Source: Bordetella parapertussis (GTDB taxonomy: Bacteria > Pseudomonadota > Gammaproteobacteria > Burkholderiales > Burkholderiaceae_D). Taken from it: a stretch of DNA of 37,919 nt. Positions 14,145 through 25,185 of the stretch are shown here, one piece after another; the stretch's first letter is position 1, and the number at the start of each line of letters is the position of its first letter. The notes below the pieces were generated by a model that searched no databases, was not told the origin of the DNA, and saw only the letters and a list, made by a program, of their open reading frames with translations. A program made the position numbers and the translations under genes. The stretch spans positions 1 through 37,919 of the forward strand of contig CAMCXB010000019.1 in NCBI GenBank assembly GCA_945883145.1. Reading direction: 5' to 3'.

Positions 14145-14624
14145 ATGTTGGTTTTATCCGTATTAATTGAAAAAACCGTAACCGGTATGGGTTATGAGTT
14201 GGTGGATTTCGAGCAAGCAGCGCGCGGATTGGTGCGGGTTTATATCGATCATCCTCCGGGTGAAGAGCTTTCCATCACAGTGGAAGATTGCGAGAAAGTG
14301 ACGCATCAGCTTTTGCATGTGCTGACTGTGGAGAACGCAGCTTATGAGCGACTAGAAGTGTCGTCTCCAGGTTTGGAAAGGCCATTAAAGAAAATGTCGG
14401 ATTACATCCGCTTTACAGGATGTGAAGTAACGGTGAAGTTGCGTATGGCTATGCCAAGTGCAGCTAACCGCAAATCATTTCAGGGTGTGTTGCATGCTCC
14501 CGAGGGCGATGTACTAAAGTTGGAATTTGAAGGTAAAGACGGGCCGGCGATGTTGGAATTTTCGTTGGCAGAAGTGGATAAGGCACGTTTAGTGCCTATA
14601 GTGAATTTCAGGAGTCGTAAATGA
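14145..14624 (+). CDS. rimP: Ribosome maturation factor RimP
   Basis: Needed for 30S subunit maturation. The protein is 159 residues from ATG 14145, the usual length, with the conserved G-Y-E-L-V-D-F-E N-terminal segment, I-T-V-E-D-C-E-K-V-T and the signature V-S-S-P-G-L-E-R-P-L-K. A longer frame from TTG 14109 has no ribosome site and no family support; GGAG at 14139-14142 is rather close to ATG 14145, and TTG 14148 is a possible alternative. The stop TGA overlaps the nusA ATG by four bases (ATGA). First gene of rimP-nusA-infB-rbfA-truB. Confidence 0.93.
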   Translation: MLVLSVLIEKTVTGMGYELVDFEQAARGLVRVYIDHPPGEELSITVEDCEKVTHQLLHVLTVENAAYERLEVSSPGLERPLKKMSDYIRFTGCEVTVKLRMAMPSAANRKSFQGVLHAPEGDVLKLEFEGKDGPAMLEFSLAEVDKARLVPIVNFRSRK

Positions 14625-16180
14625 GTCGCGAAATTTTGATGCTGGTTGATGCGTTAGCGCGTGAGAAGAATGTCGACAAAGAAGTTGTATTTGGCGCGCT
14701 CGAGCATGCGTTGGCACAAGCCACCAAAAAACGCTACGAAGGTGAAGTAGATATTCGCGTTGCGATTGATCGCGACACGGGCGAATTCGAGTCTTTCAGA
14801 CGTTGGCATGTGGTACCGGATGAAGCTGGTTTGCAATTACCGGATCAGGAAGTTTTGCTGTTCGAAGCAAAAGAACAGATCGATGACATAGAAGTCGATG
14901 ATTACATCGAAGAAGTGATCGAGTCGGTTGATTTCGGTCGTCGCTTTGCACAAGATACGAAGCAAGTTGTCTTGCAGCGCATCCGTGATGCAGAACGCGA
15001 ACAAATCTTGGCCGATTTTCTCGAGCGTGGTGACACGTTGGTTACTGGCACGATTAAGCGTATGGAACGTGGTGATGCCATCGTTGAATCAGGCAAGATT
15101 GAAGCGCGTTTGCCGCGTGATCAAATGATCCCGAAAGAAAATCTTCGTATCGGCGATCGTGTTCGTGCATTCATTTTAAGAATTGATAGAAACGCACGTG
15201 GTCCACAAGTGATTTTGTCGCGTACTTCACCAGAGTTCATCATGAAATTATTTGAACTCGAGGTTCCCGAGATAGAGCAAGGCCTGCTACAAATTAAATC
15301 TGCTGCACGTGATCCTGGTGTGCGCGCAAAAATCGCCGTTTATACCAGTGATAAACGCATCGATCCGATAGGTACTTGCGTTGGTATGCGCGGTTCACGT
15401 GTGCAAGGCGTTACAGGTGAGTTAGGTGGTGAACGTGTAGATATCGTTCTCTGGTCAGAAGATCCTGCGCAATTTGTGATTGGTGCACTGGCTCCAGCAA
15501 ATGTGTCTTCAATTTTGGTTGATGAAGAAAAACATGCCATGGATGTAGTGGTAGATGAAGAAAATCTAGCGATTGCAATTGGTCGCGGTGGTCAAAATGT
15601 TCGTCTCGCTAGTGAGTTAACAGGCTGGCAAATCAACATCATGACCGCAGAAGAATCAGCTGATAAAGCCGCTTCTGAAACTGCCAGCATTCGTGTGTTG
15701 TTTATGGAGAAACTCGATGTTGACCAAGAAGTTGCCGACATCTTGTCACAAGAAGGTTTCTCTACCTTAGAGGAAATCGCGTATGTGCCTATCAATGAAA
15801 TGCTAGAGATTGAAGCCTTTGATGAGGACACCGTGAATGAATTACGTAATCGTGCACGTGATGCCTTAGTCACTGAAGCTATCGCTTCCGAAGAAGGGCT
15901 AGAAGGTATGGAAGATGCCTTAGTCAACTTAGAAGGTATGGATCGTGTTACTGCCGGCAAACTAGGTTTAGCTGGTGTGAAAACAGTGGATGCTTTTGCT
16001 GCTTTAGCGTACGACGAATTTGGCGCAATTTTAGCTTTGTCTGCAGATCGTGCACGTCAGTTAATCGAAGGTGAATTCGACGATGTAACTGATGATGAAA
16101 TGAAGATGATCGACGCAAAATATGATGATCATGCAAAAGCTCTGCAAGCTTGTGTATGGAGTCTGGTTGAAAGTAAGTGA
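14621..16180 (+). CDS. nusA: Transcription termination/antitermination factor NusA
   Basis: RNA polymerase-binding factor controlling pausing, intrinsic and Rho termination and rRNA antitermination. The 519 residues show the order: N-terminal polymerase-binding domain (1-~130), S1 domain (~135-200, with G-D-T-L-V-T-G-T-I-K-R), KH1 and KH2 (~230-345, including G-M-R-G-S-R-V-Q and A-I-G-R-G-G-Q-N-V-R-L-A), then two C-terminal acidic repeats (AR1 ~370-425 and AR2 ~445-505) of helix-hairpin-helix type that in E. coli contact lambda N and the alpha CTD. Slightly longer than E. coli NusA (495). The start overlaps the rimP stop (ATGA). Complete. Confidence 0.97.
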   Translation: MSREILMLVDALAREKNVDKEVVFGALEHALAQATKKRYEGEVDIRVAIDRDTGEFESFRRWHVVPDEAGLQLPDQEVLLFEAKEQIDDIEVDDYIEEVIESVDFGRRFAQDTKQVVLQRIRDAEREQILADFLERGDTLVTGTIKRMERGDAIVESGKIEARLPRDQMIPKENLRIGDRVRAFILRIDRNARGPQVILSRTSPEFIMKLFELEVPEIEQGLLQIKSAARDPGVRAKIAVYTSDKRIDPIGTCVGMRGSRVQGVTGELGGERVDIVLWSEDPAQFVIGALAPANVSSILVDEEKHAMDVVVDEENLAIAIGRGGQNVRLASELTGWQINIMTAEESADKAASETASIRVLFMEKLDVDQEVADILSQEGFSTLEEIAYVPINEMLEIEAFDEDTVNELRNRARDALVTEAIASEEGLEGMEDALVNLEGMDRVTAGKLGLAGVKTVDAFAALAYDEFGAILALSADRARQLIEGEFDDVTDDEMKMIDAKYDDHAKALQACVWSLVESK

Positions 16181-16228
16181 TTCGATAGCCTAGTCATTAG
16201 GTAACGTATCACTAGAAAAGAGGAATGA

Positions 16229-18970
16229 ATGGCGAGTAACAACGTAGCCCAATTTGCCACCGAGCTAAAAATGCCTGCTGAGCTGCTGCTTAAACAGCTC
16301 AATGAAGCTGGCGTAGAGAAAAGCTCGGTCGAAGACAAATTGTCCAAAGATGATAAGGACAAATTGCTCGGGCATTTGCGTCGTGCGCATGGAGCTGCTC
16401 CAGCTAGTGAAAAGAAAAAGATTACGCTCACGCGTAAAGAAAAAACTGAGATCAAGCAGGCAGACTCAAGTGGTAAATCTCGTACCATTCAAGTTGAGGT
16501 ACGTAAGAAACGTACGTTTGTAAAACGTGATGAAGCTGCGCCTGAAGAAGAAGTTGAAGAGCCAAAAGCTTCGATTATTGATGAAGCTGAGATGGCACGT
16601 CGTCAAGAAGATGCGCGTCGTCAAGCGCAACTGATAGCACGCCAAGAAGCCGATCTGCGTGAAAAACAAGAACGTTTAGCTAAGTTGGAGCAAGAGCGTG
16701 AAGCACAAGCGCAAGCTGCAACCGAAGCTGAAAACGAAGTGAAGAAAGTAAAAGAATCAGCAGGTAGTGATTCTGCTGACGACGATAAGCGTAAGAAAGT
16801 AGAACGCCAAGCTAAAGAAGCAACAGAAAAAGCTGAAGTTACTGAGCAAGCACGTAAAGCGGTTGCGGATGAAGTTGCGCAAATCAAGGCGATGATGAAT
16901 ACGCCGCGTAAACCAATCAAAGCACCAGAGCCTGCGCCAACTGCAAAAGCAAGTGAAGGTACTTTACATAGACCTGCTGATAAAAAAGCAGCGGATAAAA
17001 AAGAAGAGAAAAAACCTAGCGATAAAAAATCAATCAAATCTGCCAATGTCTCTTCTACTTGGCAAGATGAGACCAGAAAACGTCCTAGCGGTGGATTAAA
17101 AACACGTGGTGCAACCACCGGTGGCCGTGAAGGCTGGCGTTCAGGTCCTCGTGGTCGCCGTAATTCTCAAGCTGAAGATCGTGAAACCAATTTCCAGGTG
17201 CCGACTGAAGCCGTTGTAAGAGAAGTGCATGTGCCTGAAACAATTACTGTATCTGAGCTTGCGCATAAGATGGCAGTCAAAGCTTCTGAAGTCATCAAAC
17301 AAATGATGAAGCTTGGTCAGATGGTCACCATCAACCAAGTGTTAGATCAAGAAACTGCGATGATCGTGGTGGAAGAAATGGGTCACGTAGCCCATGCTGC
17401 AAAACTTGATGATCCAGAAGCGATTCTTGAAGTCGGTGTGGATCATGGTGATGCAGAAATGTTCTCGCGTGCACCAGTGGTGACTGTGATGGGTCACGTT
17501 GATCACGGTAAAACTTCATTGTTGGATTACATACGTCGTGCCAAAGTCGCTTCAGGTGAAGCGGGTGGTATCACCCAGCACATCGGTGCCTATCACGTAG
17601 AAACTCCACGCGGCATGATTACCTTCTTAGATACCCCAGGTCACGAAGCCTTTACGGCAATGCGTGCTCGCGGTGCTAAGGCGACAGACATTGTTATTCT
17701 TGTTGTGGCTGCGGATGATGGCGTCATGCCACAAACCAAAGAAGCAATTGCCCATGCTAAAGCAGCTGGTGTGCCTTTGGTTGTTGCAATTAATAAGATT
17801 GATAAACCTGGTGCAAATCCGGATCGAGTTAAACAAGAATTAGTTGCTGAGCAAGTGGTGCCTGAAGAGTATGGTGGTGAATCACCCTTCATATCTGTAT
17901 CAGCTAAAACAGGTGAGGGTATTGATACCTTGCTAGAAAACGTTTTACTACAAGCAGAGGTATTAGAACTCAAAGCACCAGTTGATACACCCGCTAAAGG
18001 TTTAGTAATTGAAGCTAAATTGGATAAAGGTCGCGGTCCTGTTGCAACCATCATGGTGCAGTCAGGTACCTTGCGTCGTGGTGATGTGATATTGGCTGGT
18101 TCAGCGTACGGTCGTGTACGTGCCATGCTAGATGAAAATGGTAAAGCGATTACCGAAGCAGGTCCTTCTATTCCAGTTGAAATTCAAGGTCTGACTGAAG
18201 TGCCAGGTGCTGGTGAAGAAGCAATGGTGCTCAGTGATGAACGTAAAGCACGTGAAATTGCTCTCTTTAGACAAGGCAAATATCGCGACGTTAAGTTAGC
18301 TAAGCAGCAGGCAGCTAAACTTGAAAATATGTTTGAACAGATGGCAGAAGGCGAAGTGAAGAACTTGGCGCTGATCATTAAAGCCGATGTACAAGGTTCA
18401 CAAGAAGCATTGGTTTCATCTATGCAGAAACTATCTACTTCCGAAGTGCGCGTACAAATCGTACATGCTGCAGTAGGTGGTATTAGTGAATCTGACGTCA
18501 ATCTTGCCGTCGCATCGAAAGCCGTCATCATAGGCTTTAATACACGTGCAGATGCATCAGCACGTAAGTTGGCTGAATCGAATGGCATTGATATTCGTTA
18601 CTACAACATCATTTACGATGCGATTGATGAAATCAAAGCAGCGATGTCTGGCATGTTGTCACCTGAGAAGCGTGAACAAGCATTGGGTCTGGTTGAAATT
18701 CGTCAGGTCTTCATGGTCAGCAAAGTCGGTGCCATTGCTGGTTGCTATGTATTAGAAGGTCAAGTCAAGCGAGGCGCATCTGTGCGTTTATTGCGTGACA
18801 ACGTTGTGCTTTGGACCGGTGAGCTAGATTCATTGAAACGTTTCAAAGACGATGTAAAAGAAGTGAAATCAGGATTTGAGTGCGGACTGTCACTGAAGAA
18901 TTTCAATGACATTAAAGAAGGCGATCAACTCGAAGTCTTTGAAGTACAGGAAATCGCCCGTACTCTGTAA
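16229..18970 (+). CDS. infB: Translation initiation factor IF-2
   Basis: The GTPase that brings fMet-tRNA to the 30S subunit and promotes 50S joining. The 913-residue protein has the IF2 N-terminal domain (~1-52), a long charged Ala/Lys/Glu linker (~60-300), a second IF2N-like domain (~325-395), the G domain and the C-terminal fMet-tRNA-binding region. G-domain motifs: G-H-V-D-H-G-K-T-S (422-430), D-T-P-G-H-E-A, N-K-I-D and S-A-K. GAGGA at 16220-16224 sits ahead of ATG 16229; the nearby ATG at 16225 is out of frame. It lies 48 bases after nusA with no terminator. Long antisense frames across the linker arise from its biased codons and are not genes. Confidence 0.97.
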   Translation: MASNNVAQFATELKMPAELLLKQLNEAGVEKSSVEDKLSKDDKDKLLGHLRRAHGAAPASEKKKITLTRKEKTEIKQADSSGKSRTIQVEVRKKRTFVKRDEAAPEEEVEEPKASIIDEAEMARRQEDARRQAQLIARQEADLREKQERLAKLEQEREAQAQAATEAENEVKKVKESAGSDSADDDKRKKVERQAKEATEKAEVTEQARKAVADEVAQIKAMMNTPRKPIKAPEPAPTAKASEGTLHRPADKKAADKKEEKKPSDKKSIKSANVSSTWQDETRKRPSGGLKTRGATTGGREGWRSGPRGRRNSQAEDRETNFQVPTEAVVREVHVPETITVSELAHKMAVKASEVIKQMMKLGQMVTINQVLDQETAMIVVEEMGHVAHAAKLDDPEAILEVGVDHGDAEMFSRAPVVTVMGHVDHGKTSLLDYIRRAKVASGEAGGITQHIGAYHVETPRGMITFLDTPGHEAFTAMRARGAKATDIVILVVAADDGVMPQTKEAIAHAKAAGVPLVVAINKIDKPGANPDRVKQELVAEQVVPEEYGGESPFISVSAKTGEGIDTLLENVLLQAEVLELKAPVDTPAKGLVIEAKLDKGRGPVATIMVQSGTLRRGDVILAGSAYGRVRAMLDENGKAITEAGPSIPVEIQGLTEVPGAGEEAMVLSDERKAREIALFRQGKYRDVKLAKQQAAKLENMFEQMAEGEVKNLALIIKADVQGSQEALVSSMQKLSTSEVRVQIVHAAVGGISESDVNLAVASKAVIIGFNTRADASARKLAESNGIDIRYYNIIYDAIDEIKAAMSGMLSPEKREQALGLVEIRQVFMVSKVGAIAGCYVLEGQVKRGASVRLLRDNVVLWTGELDSLKRFKDDVKEVKSGFECGLSLKNFNDIKEGDQLEVFEVQEIARTL

Positions 18971-19091
18971 AATCGCTAGCATGCTGTAGCGCGACGGTTG
19001 CGCTCTGCATGTTGGTTGATTCTTCTGCGCGTGTTCACGCTGTTGAACTTATTCAGTAATACATTCATCCTACGGGATACCATCATTCATC

Positions 19092-19490
19092 ATGTCTAAA
19101 CATAGTAAAGCTATGCCGGCTAGAGGTCAGCGTGTTGCGGATCAAATTCAACGCGACTTAGCTGAGCTCATTGCGATGGAAGTAAAAGATCCGCGTGTAG
19201 GCATGGTGACTTTGACGGAAGTGCAACTGACACCAGATTACGCCCATGCTAAGATTTTTTTCACAACCTTAGTTGATGGTGAAGAAGCAGTAAAAAATAC
19301 TTTACTTGGTTTATCTAAAGCCGCAGGATTTTTGCGCGTGCAACTCGGTAAACGCGTGACGATTCATACCCTTCCTGAACTACATTTTGTGTATGACAAT
19401 TCCACCTCGCGTGGTTCTGCGCTATCAAAATTAATTGATGAAGCAAATGCAACGCGCGCTAAAGATGCGGATGATGCTGCTTCATCTTAA
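19092..19490 (+). CDS. rbfA: 30S ribosome-binding factor RbfA
   Basis: A 132-residue KH-fold protein that binds the 30S subunit late in assembly near helix 1 of 16S rRNA, important at low temperature. Visible hallmarks are the start R-V-A-D-Q-I-Q-R-D-L-A-E-L-I, K-D-P-R-V-G-M-V-T-L-T-E-V and the C-terminal P-E-L-H-F-V-Y-D-N-S segment. The ribosome site is weak (GGGAT ~12 bases upstream). It follows infB after ~120 bases and precedes truB by 18, in the standard infB-rbfA-truB order. Confidence 0.95.
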   Translation: MSKHSKAMPARGQRVADQIQRDLAELIAMEVKDPRVGMVTLTEVQLTPDYAHAKIFFTTLVDGEEAVKNTLLGLSKAAGFLRVQLGKRVTIHTLPELHFVYDNSTSRGSALSKLIDEANATRAKDADDAASS

Positions 19491-19508
19491 TGCAGCTTAG
19501 GCTAGCTC

Positions 19509-20444
19509 ATGCCATCAGACCATCAGAAAAGAAAACGTATTCCAGTGCATGGCGTAATGCTGTTAGATAAAGCACGCGATATATCTAGTAATGATGCCTT
19601 AGTCGCAGTAAAGCGCTTGTTGAATGCTGAAAAAGCAGGGCACACTGGTACTCTCGATCCGTTTGCGACTGGTTTACTTCCTTTATGTTTTGGTGAGGCG
19701 ACTAAATTTGCGCAAGATTTACTTGATGCAGATAAAACCTATGAATCGATATTGCATCTGGGTGTGACCACCACAACTGCTGATAGCGAAGGTGAGATAT
19801 TAGAGCGTCAACCTGTTGATATACAGCGCGAACAAATAGAAGCATTACTGCCGCAATTTACTGGTGAACAAACACAAATCCCGCCTATGTATTCAGCGCT
19901 TAAGCGCGATGGTAAACCTTTATATGAATATGCACGCGCAGGTATTACGCTAGAAAGAGAAGCGCGTGCCATCACAATTCATGAATTAAAAATTCTCGAC
20001 TACCAGACCCCGTTCTTACGCCTACATGTGTGTTGTAGCAAAGGGACTTACATTCGTACATTAGGTGAAGACATAGGACGCGCATTGGGTTGTGGTGCAC
20101 ATTTATCTGAATTGCGCAGAATCGCGGTAGCAAATTTACAAGTGAGTGAAGCGATTACGTATGCTGCACTCAGCGAAGAGGCTGAAAACAAAAGAACACA
20201 GCATTTAAAACCAGTCGATGCCTTAATTACAAATTGTCCAAAAATAATACTAAATGAACAACTTGCAACCAGATTCATGCATGGTCAAAGGCTAGCACTT
20301 GGCAAGGAAGGGGTAGCTCTTCCTGTTGAACAAGGGCGAGTCAGGGTATACAGCGAGGGCGCACAATTGTTGGGTACAGGGCAGATCAAGGAATTCGCTG
20401 TCTTAGCACCTGAACGATTAGTGAATCTTTTCCCAAGTCTTTGA
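19509..20444 (+). CDS. truB: tRNA pseudouridine-55 synthase
   Basis: Makes the near-universal pseudouridine 55 in the T loop of tRNAs. In this 311-residue protein catalytic Asp50 lies in the G-H-T-G-T-L-D-P-F-A-T-G-L-L-P motif, followed by G-E-A-T-K-F and the K-T-Y motif; C-S-K-G-T-Y-I-R-T-L lies in the second half of the catalytic domain. The last ~70 residues form the PUA-like domain. ATG 19509 has a modest TAGG ribosome site. It is the last gene of the rimP operon; no hairpin terminator separates it from the typA promoter. Confidence 0.95.
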   Translation: MPSDHQKRKRIPVHGVMLLDKARDISSNDALVAVKRLLNAEKAGHTGTLDPFATGLLPLCFGEATKFAQDLLDADKTYESILHLGVTTTTADSEGEILERQPVDIQREQIEALLPQFTGEQTQIPPMYSALKRDGKPLYEYARAGITLEREARAITIHELKILDYQTPFLRLHVCCSKGTYIRTLGEDIGRALGCGAHLSELRRIAVANLQVSEAITYAALSEEAENKRTQHLKPVDALITNCPKIILNEQLATRFMHGQRLALGKEGVALPVEQGRVRVYSEGAQLLGTGQIKEFAVLAPERLVNLFPSL

Positions 20445-20481
20445 AAATTCTAGACTTTTTCATTTTCGAGCAAAGCTGTCA

Positions 20482-20490
20482 TGCTACAAT
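20482..20490 (+). promoter_or_regulatory. Extended -10 promoter of typA
   Basis: TGCTACAAT: TG at 20482-20483, then TACAAT at 20485-20490, 40 bases before the typA start. No good -35 is seen at the usual distance, as expected of an extended -10 promoter. Confidence 0.5.
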
Positions 20491-20530
20491 CTTGGGTTTT
20501 CCAAATCACGTTTAGCTGGATCTGCTCACT

Positions 20531-22366
<1,836 letters not shown>

Positions 22367-22384
22367 TTGATTTAAGTATTAAAT

Positions 22385-22415
22385 AAAACGCCTGAGTTTA
22401 CTCAGGCGTTTTTTA
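22385..22415 (+). terminator. Terminator of typA
   Basis: AAAACGCCTGAG (22385-22396), TTTA loop, CTCAGGCGTTTT (22401-22412), then more T. The 12-bp stem is perfect and, given its flanking A and T tracts, could act on both strands between convergent genes. Confidence 0.9.
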
Positions 22416-22452
22416 TTGATTGAAGATTTTCAAAGGATGAAAAGAAAGTTAC

Positions 22453-22482
22453 GGACGATTACGCTACGCTAATCGTCCCTAC
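22453..22482 (-). repeat. Fourth copy of the REP-like palindrome
   Basis: Read on the minus strand it is GTAG, then GGACGATTA, GCGTAGCG, TAATCGTCC: identical over the whole unit to the copy at 1742-1771, about 20.7 kb away. Again it lies between two convergent genes, just after a terminator. Confidence 0.8.
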
Positions 22483-22506
22483 GAGGTAAGTGTTAAGTGA
22501 ATACGA

Positions 22507-23832
22507 TCAATCTATAGTAATCAAAACCTTTGCAATTGCATTAAACAGCATATCAATTTGTTCTTCATTGATGATTAACGGTGGTGACAATGCAATGATG
22601 TCACCTGTTGTACGGATCAATATATTTTTCTGCCAAAAGCAGTGTGTAAAAACTTCATACGCACGGGCTGTCGGTTTGCCAGGTCGCGATTCTAATTCAA
22701 TGCCGCAGATCAAACCTAGATTACGTATGTCTTTTACATGCGGTAATCCACGTAACTTATGTGCGGCTGTTTCAAAATAAGGTGCTAACTTTGTAGCACG
22801 CTCAAATAATTTTTCATCTTCATACACTGATAATGATGCTATCGCTGCTGCACAAGCTAAAGGATGTGCACTATAGGTATAGCCATGATAAAACTCTATT
22901 GTGTCAGCAGGCGCAGCTTGCATAAAGGTGTCATAGATTTCTTGCTTAGCAATCACTGCACCCATAGGAACACTGGCATTGGTTAAGCCTTTAGCGCAGC
23001 AAATCATGTCAGGCTTGATAGAAAAATAATTCGCAGCGAAAGCAGTTCCTAATCGACCAAAACCTGTAATGACTTCATCAAAGATCAACAAAATGCCATA
23101 CTTGTCACAGACAGCACGTAATTTTTCTAGATAACCTATAGGTGGAAGAATGACACCAGCTGAGCCTTGAACAGGTTCAATGATTAATGCAGCAATGGTA
23201 GTGGGATCATGTAAAGCGAGAAGGCGCTGTTCAAATTCATCAGCAAGTGCAGCACCATGTTCTGGTAGTCCATGTGAAAAAGCATTTTTAGAAATATCTA
23301 ATGGATGACGCAAGTGATCCACTCCAGGCAATGTAGGACCAAAATGTTTGCGATTACCTGCAATGCCACCGACCGCAATACCTCCAAAGCCTACGCCATG
23401 GTAACCACGTTCCCGTCCTAATAATCGTGTGCGTAAGCTGTCACCACGCATGCGATGATAAGCCAGTGCCATCTTAAGAGCAGTATCCACCGCCTCAGAA
23501 CCGCTATTGCAAAAAAATACACGATTTAATCCATCCGGAGCCATCGTAGCGAGATCTTCAGCCGCTTTAAAAGCTAGCGGATGACTCATTTGAAATGGTG
23601 GCGCAAAATCTAAGCTAGCAGCTTGTTTGCTAATCGCTTCGATAATGCGAGGATGAGCATGCCCTGCATTCACGCACCATAAGCCTGCTGTACCGTCTAA
23701 AATTTGACGCCCATCGGTGCTGGTGTAATACATACCTTTTGCGTGTTCAACTAGCCGTGGCTGCGCTTTAAATTGGCGATTGGCCGTAAAAGGCATCCAA
23801 AAGTAATCGGTATTGATAGTCATAGTCATCAT
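22507..23832 (-). CDS. Omega-amino acid (beta-alanine)--pyruvate aminotransferase, class III
   Basis: A PLP enzyme of about 441 residues that by homology transfers the amino group of beta-alanine or other omega-amino acids to pyruvate. It follows the Pseudomonas enzyme closely: F-W-M-P-F-T-A-N-R-Q-F-K, D-G-T-A-G-L-W-C-V-N-A-G-H, N-S-G-S-E-A-V-D-T-A, the PLP-binding I-F-D-E-V-I-T-G-F-G-R, and the Schiff-base lysine in A-K-G-L-T-N. The gene is called bauA in some species. The start is uncertain among ATG 23832, 23829 and 23823; none has a good ribosome site. It stands alone, divergent from dusA (~90 bases), without the semialdehyde dehydrogenase often beside it. Substrate preference cannot be read from the sequence. 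Confidence 0.9.
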   Translation of the reverse strand: MMTMTINTDYFWMPFTANRQFKAQPRLVEHAKGMYYTSTDGRQILDGTAGLWCVNAGHAHPRIIEAISKQAASLDFAPPFQMSHPLAFKAAEDLATMAPDGLNRVFFCNSGSEAVDTALKMALAYHRMRGDSLRTRLLGRERGYHGVGFGGIAVGGIAGNRKHFGPTLPGVDHLRHPLDISKNAFSHGLPEHGAALADEFEQRLLALHDPTTIAALIIEPVQGSAGVILPPIGYLEKLRAVCDKYGILLIFDEVITGFGRLGTAFAANYFSIKPDMICCAKGLTNASVPMGAVIAKQEIYDTFMQAAPADTIEFYHGYTYSAHPLACAAAIASLSVYEDEKLFERATKLAPYFETAAHKLRGLPHVKDIRNLGLICGIELESRPGKPTARAYEVFTHCFWQKNILIRTTGDIIALSPPLIINEEQIDMLFNAIAKVLITID

Positions 23833-23922
23833 TGGATAAGACAATACTTCACACTGTACTGCAAAATGGCTGCACATCTCACAGCCGGTACAATACGGTT
23901 ATCAATATCAATAATTCAAGCT

Positions 23923-24909
23923 GTGAGCGCACTTAACAAATCACTATCATCACGCCGATTATCCGTCGCTCCCATGATGGACTGGACTGATAGACATTGT
24001 CGTTTATTTCACCGTCAAATCACACGACACACTTGGTTGTATACCGAAATGGTGACAACCGGTGCTTTGCTATTTGGGAATGTCCCGCGCCATCTTGATT
24101 ACAGCGATGAAGAGCATCCCATCGCTTTGCAGTTAGGTGGCAGTGATCCAGCTGATCTGGCTGCGAGTGCAAAACTGGGTGAGCAATGGGGCTACGATGA
24201 AATTAATCTTAATTGTGGCTGTCCTTCTGAGCGAGTACAAAAAGGTGCGTTTGGTGCATGTCTCATGGCTGAGCCTAAACTCGTTGCTGATTGTGTGAAG
24301 GCGATGTGTGATGCAGTGAGTATTGATGTCACAGTCAAACATCGTATTGGTATAGATGCGATTACATCTTATGACTTTGTAAGAGATTTTGTAGGAGCAG
24401 TAGCAGCAGCTGGATCAAAAACTTTTATCGTTCATGCACGCAATGCCATCCTGAAAGGACTCTCACCCAAAGAAAATCGTGAGATACCGCCATTACGCTA
24501 TGAGATTGTGTATCAACTGAAACGTGATTTCCCAGATTTGGAAATTATTATCAATGGAGGTATCACCACTCAACAAGAAATTGATGAACATTTACTGCAT
24601 GTAGATGGCGTGATGTTGGGACGTGAGGCTTATCACAATCCGTATTTGATGGCAGATTTTGATGCGCGTTATTATGGTGATGACACAGAAATTAAAACAC
24701 GTCAGCAAATCATTCATGCCATGCTACCTTACATAGCAGCACAGTTAAAAAATGAAGTAAGAATTAATAACATCACGCGCCACATGTTAGGTTTAATGAC
24801 AGGCATGCCTGGTGCACGTGCTTATCGTCGTCAACTATCAGATGCAAAACAACTCGCTTTACATGGTCCTGCTGTTTTAGAACAAGCTATCGCCGCTATG
24901 CAAGCTTAA
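23923..24909 (+). CDS. dusA: tRNA-dihydrouridine(20/20a) synthase
   Basis: An FMN enzyme that reduces uridines 20/20a in the D loop of tRNA using NADPH. The 328-residue protein matches DusA: S-V-A-P-M-M-D-W-T-D-R-H-C-R, Y-T-E-M-V-T-T-G-A, L-Q-L-G-G-S-D-P, the catalytic cysteine in N-C-G-C-P-S, then S-P-K-E-N-R-E-I-P-P-L and the C-terminal R-H-M-L-G-L. The R-H-C-R and K-E-N-R-E-I-P-P-L segments separate DusA from DusB and DusC. GTG 23923 is chosen as start (V-S-A-L-N-K-S); the longer frame from 23773 runs antisense into the aminotransferase gene. The ribosome site is weak. No terminator is seen within the next 250 bases. Confidence 0.94.
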   Translation: MSALNKSLSSRRLSVAPMMDWTDRHCRLFHRQITRHTWLYTEMVTTGALLFGNVPRHLDYSDEEHPIALQLGGSDPADLAASAKLGEQWGYDEINLNCGCPSERVQKGAFGACLMAEPKLVADCVKAMCDAVSIDVTVKHRIGIDAITSYDFVRDFVGAVAAAGSKTFIVHARNAILKGLSPKENREIPPLRYEIVYQLKRDFPDLEIIINGGITTQQEIDEHLLHVDGVMLGREAYHNPYLMADFDARYYGDDTEIKTRQQIIHAMLPYIAAQLKNEVRINNITRHMLGLMTGMPGARAYRRQLSDAKQLALHGPAVLEQAIAAMQA

Positions 24910-25185
24910 TCTGCCTACATTCTAAGTTCGCTCCTTTTTATTGACACATCCTGCTGACCTATCTGCTTCATTTATGATGAAGAAATAAGTGATCTAAAAA
25001 ATTCGCAACTAAGTCCCCATTTTATGGTCAAGAGTGAAGTATAAAAATGGATTTACTATTGTGAACATCCTGCAAAGAATTTATTCCTTTGATAAAGAGT
25101 AAATTTATATGAACTGAGCATTTTTTATTTCCTAGTCTGCGTTAGTTTCATCATATTCAATATGAATCAAAGAGGAGAACGCATC

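Noticed and set aside
16129..17118. Long Ser/Ala/Phe-rich antisense frames over infB
   Set aside because: Arise from the Glu/Lys/Ala-biased linker of IF-2 read backwards.
23773..23922. N-terminal extension of dusA from the longest frame
   Set aside because: Antisense to the aminotransferase and not part of the DusA family; GTG 23923 gives the normal N-terminus.
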